Shown here piece after piece: positions 7,413 to 13,032 of a stretch of 16,204 nucleotides of DNA. Position 1 is the stretch's first letter; every line of letters begins with the position of its first letter. The position numbers were made by a program, and so were the translations under genes. The notes under the pieces were generated by a model. The model did no database searches. It had not been told where the DNA came from and was given only the letters and a program-made list of their open reading frames with translations. Origin of the DNA: Candidatus Fredericiella danica (GTDB lineage: Bacteria; Chloroflexota; Anaerolineae; Caldilineales; Caldilineaceae); assembly GCA_016713335.1 (NCBI GenBank), contig JADJPH010000078.1:1-16204 (forward strand), in the 5' to 3' direction.

Positions 7413-7536
7413 GCATCGTCACTTCGCAAGCTTCCGGGGCGCCCAGTTGCGCCACCAACGGCGCCAGTTCGAGCGGCAGGTCGGCAATCACGACGCGGCC
7501 ATCCGGAAGAATGTAGATCTCCGTTTCGGTGGGCAT
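7387..7536 (-). CDS. Small protein with ILPDGR motif, related to the neighbouring DUF2997 protein
   Basis: This is a 49-residue protein from ATG 7536 (MPTETEIYILPDGRVVIADL). Its first 32 residues mirror the upstream DUF2997 protein: an N-terminal strand containing ILPDGR, a second short strand, then a helix ending in LG (LELAPLVAQLG). After that it runs into a short polar tail overlapping the MBL-like gene. A GTG at 7575, overlapping the DUF2997 stop codon, is an alternative start adding 13 residues. Neither start has a good ribosome site, so translation may be coupled to the gene before it. Too short for confident family assignment, but the shared motif and position argue that it is real. 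No membrane segment or cysteines beyond one near the C-terminus. Confidence 0.6.
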   Translation of the reverse strand: MPTETEIYILPDGRVVIADLPLELAPLVAQLGAPEACEVTMHDQSDSTA

Positions 7537-7567
7537 CGCTACTGCGGCGGTGAGGTCCGGCAGCGGC

Positions 7568-7762
7568 TCACCCACCGGCAATGGTGACGTCGACACGCGT
7601 ATCATCCTCGTAAAATTCGCCCGTCCGTTCGCTCTTCTCGACCGTACCAAGCCGCTCAAGCAGTGCGCTGATCTCTTCGCACGCGGGACCCTTGACGCCT
7701 TTGATCGTGTATTCTATCCGGCCGTCGGGCAGGATCTGGAACTCAATCTCCTGGCTCTGCAT
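7568..7762 (-). CDS. DUF2997 family small protein
   Basis: This is a 64-residue protein of the DUF2997 type, whose function is not known to me. The sequence starts with a strand (MQSQEIEFQILPDGRIEYTI), followed by KGVKGPACEEISALLERLG and TGEFYEDD. The pattern of strand, PDGR turn, GVKGxxC with a single conserved Cys (C28), helix, then an acidic FYE segment, is what recalls the family. The start is firm: GAGGAG lies 5 bases before the ATG and overlaps the cupin stop codon region, so translation is likely coupled. DUF2997 proteins are found with DUF1257 proteins in cyanobacteria and others; here the DUF1257 gene is two genes upstream. Soluble, slightly acidic. Confidence 0.75.
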   Translation of the reverse strand: MQSQEIEFQILPDGRIEYTIKGVKGPACEEISALLERLGTVEKSERTGEFYEDDTRVDVTIAGG

Positions 7763-7771
7763 AGCTACTCC

Positions 7772-8104
7772 TCAATATTGCAACGTCTCGCGCACCGGGC
7801 TGAACACCTCCGCCGCGGTGAATCCTTCAGGACCGGCAACTGCGCTGTGCAGCACGTCGCCGGGGATCAGGTACATGTCACCGGCCCGCAAGACACGCGA
7901 CTCGCCGGCCACCGTCAGGTGCAACTCGCCGGTAAGCACAACCCCAAATTGCTCATGGGGATGGGCATGTTCGGGTACAATCGCATGCGGGTCAAAATCG
8001 ACGCGCGAAACCAGCATCTTGTCCGCCCAGAAGGTCTGGGTGCGCCCACCCGGGACGAGTTCTTTGGTGGACCGTGCTGCAACGTCAAGGAAGTATGTAC
8101 TCAT
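7772..8104 (-). CDS. Cupin domain protein
   Basis: This is a 110-residue single-domain cupin (small beta barrel). Cupin motif 1 is PEHAHPHEQFGVVLTGEL at 44-61, supplying candidate metal ligands H46, H48 and Q52 (or E51). Motif 2 is GDMYLIPGDVLHSA at 75-88, with H86 as the fourth ligand. All canonical positions are present, so metal binding is likely. Small cupins of this length may be dioxygenases, isomerases or sensors; no substrate can be named. It begins 6 bp after the DUF1257 stop, with GGAG of its ribosome site inside the end of that gene, and ends just before the DUF2997 gene. It is therefore an integral member of the operon. Confidence 0.88.
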   Translation of the reverse strand: MSTYFLDVAARSTKELVPGGRTQTFWADKMLVSRVDFDPHAIVPEHAHPHEQFGVVLTGELHLTVAGESRVLRAGDMYLIPGDVLHSAVAGPEGFTAAEVFSPVRETLQY

Positions 8105-8110
8105 CCTGGT

Positions 8111-8485
8111 TCAACTCCACTTGCGGACAGTCAGCCGGATCACATGGTCTTTACCGACCTGCTCATCGATCAGGTCAAAGCCAGCCTGCTCTGCTGTCGC
8201 CAACACTTGATGATAGGCGTACCGTTGCCGGATGGCCTGCAGGCTCTTCTGAATGCGTCCAAGCTGCATGTCGTCCGCCAACACCTCATAGACGCCATCG
8301 GTGTTCAGTTGAAATCCATAGGCGACCCCCTGTTCGCGTACGACGAGGGGTATCTTCTGGCGGAACCCGCTCCAGATATGCGAATACTCGGCGTCCTCAC
8401 TATACTTTAGCGCCAGATCATCGAGCGACTGCTTGATCAATGCAAGCGCTCGCAACTCCGTTTTAACTCTTACAAACTTAGACAT
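8111..8485 (-). CDS. DUF1257 (Ycf35-like) family protein
   Basis: This is a 124-residue protein resembling DUF1257, the family of plastid/cyanobacterial Ycf35, with no established biochemical function. Seen: an N-terminal MSKFVRVKTELRALALIKQSLDDL segment (strand then helix), a central strand pair (GVAYGFQLNTDGVYEVLADD), then the highly typical QRYAYHQVLATAEQAGF helix. A final strand follows (HVIRLTVRKW). Loss of the usual RGY central piece (here SGFRQKIPLVVRE) is a small variation. GGGAGG is 6 bases before the ATG. It follows glcF by only 15 bp and precedes the cupin by 6 bp, so it is cotranscribed with the glycolate oxidase genes. The pairing with DUF2997 downstream is the notable context. 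Confidence 0.8.
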   Translation of the reverse strand: MSKFVRVKTELRALALIKQSLDDLALKYSEDAEYSHIWSGFRQKIPLVVREQGVAYGFQLNTDGVYEVLADDMQLGRIQKSLQAIRQRYAYHQVLATAEQAGFDLIDEQVGKDHVIRLTVRKWS

Positions 8486-8500
8486 GGGTACCTCCCTATT

Positions 8501-9688
8501 CTACCCTCCAGCATACGCCGCATCCAGCACTTCCACCGTATGCCAGATCGGAATTGGCTTTCCCAATGCCGCAAGCTGGGTGCGGATCTGCGTCATACAA
8601 CCGATATTACCGGTCGCCACCGCATGGGCGCCCGTCGCAATGATGTGGCGCGCTTTGCGCTCCCCGATCTGAGCGGCAAGTTCCGGCTGTTCCATATTGT
8701 AGGTGCCGGCAGAGCCGCAACACAGTTCGCCTTCAGGAATTTCCACCACCGTCACATTGGGGATTGCATTGAGCAGCCGGCGAGGCGGCGCCGTCACGCC
8801 CTGTGCGTGCGCAAGATGGCAGGCGTCATGATAGGCGATCCGGATCGGTTCCGGCAGTGGGGGCGGTGGTTTCACGCCAAGTTGATCCAGAAAGACCGTG
8901 ATGTCCTGGGCTTTGCGGCCAAAGGCAGCCGCCGCTTCAGCCTCTGGCAAACCCGCAAAGAGGAATTGGTATTCTTGCATTCCCGAGCCGCAACCGGCGG
9001 CATTGGTGATAATGGCATCAACGTCCAGATCGAACACGGCCAGATTCTGCCGCGCCAGTTCACGCGCCTGCTCCGCCTCGCCGATATGCATCGAGAGCGC
9101 ACCACAACAGCCCTGGCCGCGCGGGATCACCGTTTCAACGCCATTCTGCGCCAGCACCCGCAACGTCGCCCATGCAATCTGCGGCGCCAGCACCTGCTGC
9201 ACGCAGCCGGCCAGCAGCGCCACCCGCGCTCGCCGGGGACCGACCGCAGGGTAGAGGTCCGGCAGTGGCGCAAACCGTGGGAGTTCGCCCGGCAAGAGGT
9301 TAAGCATCGCGCGAAATTCGGCTGGCATGGCGCGCGCGACCAACTTTCCCAATTTGCCGGCCGTCACCGCGTTTCTGAACCGGTCCGGATAGGGCAGTGT
9401 CTCCTTCACGAGGACCCGCGTGACGGACTTGAGCGGTGGTCGCCGGCGCTGTTGCTCGGCGCGCACACACCGGTCGACAAAGGGTAACACGGCATCGAGC
9501 GCCACGTTGCCTTCGAGGTTCTCCTTCATCAGAAAGATACGACCGCGCGGCGAGTCACTTTCGTTCCCCAGCACCATGTAGGTAGGGCAAGTTGCCAGGC
9601 AAATCCCGCAGTGGACGCACTTTTCGATGGCCTCGACCATCGCCGGACCCTGCAAGCCAAGCGTTTCAACCGGAATTGTGTGCTGCAT
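8501..9688 (-). CDS. glcF: Glycolate oxidase iron-sulfur subunit GlcF, second 4Fe-4S motif missing
   Basis: GlcF is the iron-sulfur subunit of membrane-associated glycolate oxidase, passing electrons from GlcD/GlcE toward quinones. This 395-residue protein has the first ferredoxin motif, CVHCGICLATCP, at 24-35. It also has two cysteine-rich CCG modules: LLAGCVQQ with GQGCCGAL in the first, and HDACHLAHAQG with ELCCGSAGTY in the second. The expected second CxxCxxCxxxCP after the LDRC segment is absent: VDRC at 71-74 runs directly into VRAEQQRRRPP. Compared with the E. coli GlcF as I recall it, about 24 residues are missing in frame. The rest of the protein is full length and well conserved. 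It lies 45 bp downstream of glcE and 15 bp before the DUF1257 gene. Confidence 0.92.
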   Translation of the reverse strand: MQHTIPVETLGLQGPAMVEAIEKCVHCGICLATCPTYMVLGNESDSPRGRIFLMKENLEGNVALDAVLPFVDRCVRAEQQRRRPPLKSVTRVLVKETLPYPDRFRNAVTAGKLGKLVARAMPAEFRAMLNLLPGELPRFAPLPDLYPAVGPRRARVALLAGCVQQVLAPQIAWATLRVLAQNGVETVIPRGQGCCGALSMHIGEAEQARELARQNLAVFDLDVDAIITNAAGCGSGMQEYQFLFAGLPEAEAAAAFGRKAQDITVFLDQLGVKPPPPLPEPIRIAYHDACHLAHAQGVTAPPRRLLNAIPNVTVVEIPEGELCCGSAGTYNMEQPELAAQIGERKARHIIATGAHAVATGNIGCMTQIRTQLAALGKPIPIWHTVEVLDAAYAGG

Positions 9689-9733
9689 AAGCTCCTTGAC
9701 GGAATTGCACCGCCGTTAGCTGCGAACGGTAAG

Positions 9734-10837
9734 TCAGGCTGCAAAATCAAGAAAATGACCGGCCGGATCGAGCGCCTGTTTCATGCGGGCAATCATGGCC
9801 ATATTGCCGGGCGTCCCCAGCCAGAGCGAGCCTGGCGTCCCGACGATCGTCACAGCGCCAAGGCGCAAAGTGCGCAGCCCCTCGCTCAGTTCCTCCCAAC
9901 CACCCGGCCAGCCGATCCAGGCGAGGTTGCCGGCGCTGATATATCGTGTCGCAGCCCCCCTGGCTGCGAGCCACCGCTCCAGCGCAGGAATCTGCTCAGG
10001 CGTCACCGGGGCCTTTGCCAGTTGCCAATGGTTGGGCAACCAGCCAAATTCTCTGGTCTCGCGCCAGAGCCGTGCTTCTTCATCGCCACGTAGAATCTCG
10101 CCCCGACCGATCCATTCGGACATGGCATTCATGCGCGCAAGCAGCGTAGTCTCAAGCCCACCAAGTCGCAGGAGCAGGTGAGGGTTGCCGGCGTCATTGG
10201 CAACGATGTCAATGGCTTCAAGATCAAATTTTGCGGCGCCGAGCCGGGCCATCAGGGCCAGCGCCGCCTCGATACTCGCCGGCTGCAGTCGAAGCGTGGC
10301 GTAGGCCGGCGGTTGAGGAAATACCTTGAAGCTGGCTTCCACCAGGACGGCCAGCCGGCCAAGACTGCCAATCAGCAACTTATGGAGGTCAAATCCCGCG
10401 GCGTTCTTCACAACTTTACCGCCACTCCGCACCAGACGTCCCTGCCCATCCACGAACCGCGCCCCGATCAAGAAGTCACGCAACCCACCATAGCGCTGGC
10501 GGCCTGACCCGCTCAACCCGGCGGCAATTGTACCGCCCAGGGTGGCGCCGGCCTCGACCAACGGCGGGTCAAACGGCAGATACTGGCCGTGCGTCGCCAA
10601 TTCGGCTTGAATCTCGGCAAGCGGTGTGCCGGCCAGCGCGGTGAAAACATATTCTCCCGGCTCGTATTCAAGGATTCCGGTGAGTCGTTTTAGATCAAGC
10701 ATCGCCGCGGCGCCGGGAGGCGCGCCAGTGGCCGGTTTTGTGCCGCCGCCCCGTGGGAGCAGCCGGCCGCCTTCGGCCACCGCCTCTTGCACTCCGGCGA
10801 TTGAATCGACAATAAGAAGATCGAGCGTCGCTGTCAT
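9734..10837 (-). CDS. glcE: Glycolate oxidase FAD-binding subunit GlcE
   Basis: This is a 367-residue FAD-binding (PCMH-type) subunit that pairs with GlcD. The N-terminal FAD domain shows LLPRGGGTKPATG near 26, LDLKRLTGILEYEPGEYVFTA, and GATLGGTIAAGLSGSGRQRYG near 97. RDFLIGARFVDGQGRLVRSGGKVVKNAAGFDLHKLLIGSLG is the conserved central region, with the KNAAGFD motif typical of GlcE. The C-terminal part is less conserved and ends DPAGHFLDFAA. The open frame extends upstream to 10954 inside glcD. ATG 10837 is preferred because it follows the glcD stop by 10 bp and has AGGG about 8 bases before it. It sits between glcD and glcF as in other glc operons. Confidence 0.93.
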   Translation of the reverse strand: MTATLDLLIVDSIAGVQEAVAEGGRLLPRGGGTKPATGAPPGAAAMLDLKRLTGILEYEPGEYVFTALAGTPLAEIQAELATHGQYLPFDPPLVEAGATLGGTIAAGLSGSGRQRYGGLRDFLIGARFVDGQGRLVRSGGKVVKNAAGFDLHKLLIGSLGRLAVLVEASFKVFPQPPAYATLRLQPASIEAALALMARLGAAKFDLEAIDIVANDAGNPHLLLRLGGLETTLLARMNAMSEWIGRGEILRGDEEARLWRETREFGWLPNHWQLAKAPVTPEQIPALERWLAARGAATRYISAGNLAWIGWPGGWEELSEGLRTLRLGAVTIVGTPGSLWLGTPGNMAMIARMKQALDPAGHFLDFAA

Positions 10838-10847
10838 GGGGTCTGCC

Positions 10848-12296
10848 CTACTCCCGTGTGATAATGCCGGCTTTTTCCAACGGGTGCGGCTGGTGGCTGG
10901 CAAGGCTCGGCGCGTCGCCAGCCGGCAGCACCTTACCCCGGTTTGCGAGTTCATCAGGGTCCATCGCGCGACGCACCTCCGCCATCACTTCCAGGTCAAC
11001 GGGCGAGAAAAGCACCGGCATATAGCGGCGCTTCTCGACGCCAACCCCGTGTTCACCGGTAATCGAACCGCCCAGCCGGATGCACATCTCCATAATTTGC
11101 GCGGCGAGTTCCTCCGCGCGGTCATACTCGCCGGCGTTGCGGCCATTGTACAGAATCAGCGGGTGGAGGTTGCCGTCGCCCGCATGGAACACGTTGGCAA
11201 CGCGCAGACCGTACTCACCGCTCAACCGCTGAATCGTTGCCAGCGCCTCACCCAGACGGCTGCGTGGCACCACCCCATCCTGCACAATGTAGTCTGGACT
11301 GAGCCGGCCCACCGCCGAGAAAGCGCTCTTGCGTCCTTTCCAGATGCGCGCCCGATCCGCGTCATCTTTCGCCACGCGCACTTCATACGGTCCCGTGGAC
11401 TCGATCAGCTTGATCAACGCCGCGAATTCCGCTTCAACCTGGATCCGCTCCCCTTCCAACTCCACGATGAGCAGACCGGCCGCGTCCAGCGGGTAGCCCG
11501 CATGCACAGCAGCTTCCGCCGCCTGAATGGCGAGATTGTCCATGATCTCCAGCGCGCCGGGCAACATACCGGAAGCAACCACCTGGGAGACGGCATTGCC
11601 GGCTGCTTCCAGCGAATGATAGGCCGCCAGCACGGTGCGATAGAGTTCGGGTCTGGGCATCAGGCGGAGCGTAATCTCAAGGGCAACCCCGAACATGCCT
11701 TCGCAGCCGACAAAGAGTCCGGTGAGGTCAGGGCCGACCCCTTCGAGGCTGGCGCCCCCCAGTTGCACGACCTCACCATCTGCCAATACCGCGCGGATTC
11801 CCAACACGTGATTTGCCGTCATCCCGTACTTGAGACAGTGCGCCCCGCCGGAATTGAAGGCCACATTCCCGCCAATCGTACAGATCAACTGGCTCGACGG
11901 GTCAGGGGCAAAGTAAAGCCCGTGCGGGGCAGCGGCTTTGCTGACATCGAGGTTGATGACGCCCGGCTCAACCACGGCGGTGCGCTGCACCGGATCCAGG
12001 CTGAGGATGCGATTCAGCCTGCTCAACGCGATGACAACGCCGTCTGCCACCGGCAGCGAACCGCCGGAGAGGCTGGTGCCGCTCCCGCGCGCCACGAAGG
12101 GCACCCCATGGCGCCCACACGCGCGCACCGTCTGGATGACATCGTCCTGGGTGGCTGCCAGCACCACCGCAACTGGACGGGATCGGTAGGCGGTCAGTGC
12201 ATCCGATTCATAAGGAGCAATCTGCGCCGGCTGCAGCAGCAGACGATCTGGTGGCAACACCTGGCGCAGGTCATCCAGCAAGAGAGCATTGGGCAT
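10848..12296 (-). CDS. glcD: Glycolate oxidase subunit GlcD (FAD-linked)
   Basis: This is the catalytic FAD subunit that oxidises glycolate (or D-lactate-type 2-hydroxyacids) to glyoxylate; 482 residues. FAD-binding motifs: VARGSGTSLSGGSLPVADG near 72, DPSSQLICTIGGNVAFNSGG near 134, and HCLKYGMTANHVLGIRAVLADG. The C-terminal FAD-oxidase domain contains VFHAGDGNLHPLILYNGR and GSITGEHGVGVEKRRYMP, with the His residues typical of the active site of this family. The frame is open to a TTG at 12338, but ATG 12296 is preferred because CAGGAG lies 8 bases upstream. It follows gcvH by 49 bp once the gcvH frame is restored. GlcD versus D-lactate dehydrogenase is resolved by the adjacent glcE and glcF. 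Confidence 0.95.
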   Translation of the reverse strand: MPNALLLDDLRQVLPPDRLLLQPAQIAPYESDALTAYRSRPVAVVLAATQDDVIQTVRACGRHGVPFVARGSGTSLSGGSLPVADGVVIALSRLNRILSLDPVQRTAVVEPGVINLDVSKAAAPHGLYFAPDPSSQLICTIGGNVAFNSGGAHCLKYGMTANHVLGIRAVLADGEVVQLGGASLEGVGPDLTGLFVGCEGMFGVALEITLRLMPRPELYRTVLAAYHSLEAAGNAVSQVVASGMLPGALEIMDNLAIQAAEAAVHAGYPLDAAGLLIVELEGERIQVEAEFAALIKLIESTGPYEVRVAKDDADRARIWKGRKSAFSAVGRLSPDYIVQDGVVPRSRLGEALATIQRLSGEYGLRVANVFHAGDGNLHPLILYNGRNAGEYDRAEELAAQIMEMCIRLGGSITGEHGVGVEKRRYMPVLFSPVDLEVMAEVRRAMDPDELANRGKVLPAGDAPSLASHQPHPLEKAGIITRE

Positions 12297-12345
12297 TGTG
12301 GAAACTCCTGGCAGAGCCATGCCATGGACCAAGAGCAAAAAACAA

Positions 12346-12748
12346 TCAGTGGGCGATCTCGTCGACGAACTTTTCGTAGGTCGCCGCGTCCATCAAGAGC
12401 GGCAAGTTCGGCCTCGAGATTGGCGCTGGGTTTCAGGCGGAAGAACCAGGCATCATAGGGCCGCTCATTGACCAATTCGGGCGTGGCATCGAGCGCCGAA
12501 TTCACCTCGATGACTTCGCCACTGATCGGTGCAATCACGTCCTCGGCTGCCTTGACAGATTCCACCGTCGCCGCCATCTTTTCTGCCTGCACTTCGTCAC
12601 CGACTTCAGGCAGATCGATATAGACCACGTCGCTGAGCGAGTCCTGGGCATAGTCCGAAATCCCGACGATCGCAATGCCATCTTCCATGCGGACCCACTC
12701 GTGCGTCTTGCCATAGCGTGCAGATTGATCTAGTTTGAATTTTGACAC
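12346..12748 (-). CDS. gcvH: Glycine cleavage system H protein, frameshifted near C-terminus
   Basis: The lipoyl carrier of the glycine cleavage system moves the aminomethyl group between GcvP and GcvT. Seen: KTHEWVRMEDGIAIVGISDY at 14-33, SLSDVVYIDLPEVGDEV, then the lipoylation motif TVESVKAAEDV with Lys at 66. APISGEVIEVNSAL and PELVNERPYDAWFFRLKPS follow. After AELAAL the frame departs. Removing one T at CTTGATGG (about 12387-12390) gives MDAATYEKFVDEIAH and a stop at TGA 12348-12346, the normal H-protein ending, 133 residues. As read, it would run out of frame to 12194 inside glcD. Start is GTG 12748, with GGAGGT 5 bases upstream. It is the first gene of the operon. No gcvT or gcvP is in the window. 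Confidence 0.93.
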
Positions 12749-12752
12749 GATG

Positions 12753-12758
12753 ACCTCC
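12753..12758 (-). promoter_or_regulatory. Ribosome binding site fixing a GTG start for gcvH
   Basis: GGAGGT on the minus strand, with GGAGG ending 5 bases before GTG 12748-12746. No ATG is available upstream in this frame, so the GTG is the convincing start. Confidence 0.6.
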
Positions 12759-12784
12759 AAAATTTGTTGCGTATTTTATATTGC

Positions 12785-12861
12785 GTATCACGTGTTGTTT
12801 ACGTCCGATCTCTGATCTCCAATCCCCAATCTCAAGACGCGTGATACAATGTTTGCGTCTT
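12785..12861. repeat. Nested inverted repeats upstream of gcvH
   Basis: GTATCACG (12785-12792) is complementary to CGTGATAC (12840-12847), with 47 bases between. Overlapping its right arm, AAGACGC (12834-12840) pairs with GCGTCTT (12855-12861) over 14 bases. A direct repeat TTGCGTAT occurs at 12767-12774 and 12781-12788. Between the arms are repeated AATC-containing units (ATCTCCAATCCCCAATCTC). The rest of the gap to the kinase (12862-13032) holds C/T-rich sequence and no ORF I believe. It may be a dispersed intergenic element or a regulatory region; a TATAAA at about 12774-12779 (minus strand) is a possible -10. Confidence 0.45.
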
Positions 12862-13032
12862 AATCAGTATAGATCGGCGAGCCTTGAAGCTAGAAGCGCG
12901 TGTTTATCGCCATCCGCTCATCTTCCCTTCCTCCTCCGCGCACTACGCACTCCCTCTGCGTCTCCGCGTTGATCTTTCCCCCGTCTTCCCCTTGGCGGTC
13001 GGGTTTGCTCCTTAGCTTGATGCGCATGCTGC

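Noticed and set aside
8540..9487. A 315-codon plus-strand frame
   Set aside because: It is antisense to glcF, with no family resemblance.
10626..12458. A 610-codon open frame on the plus strand
   Set aside because: It lies opposite glcD and glcE, is rich in Arg/His with no recognisable motif, and arises from the codon bias of the true genes on the other strand.
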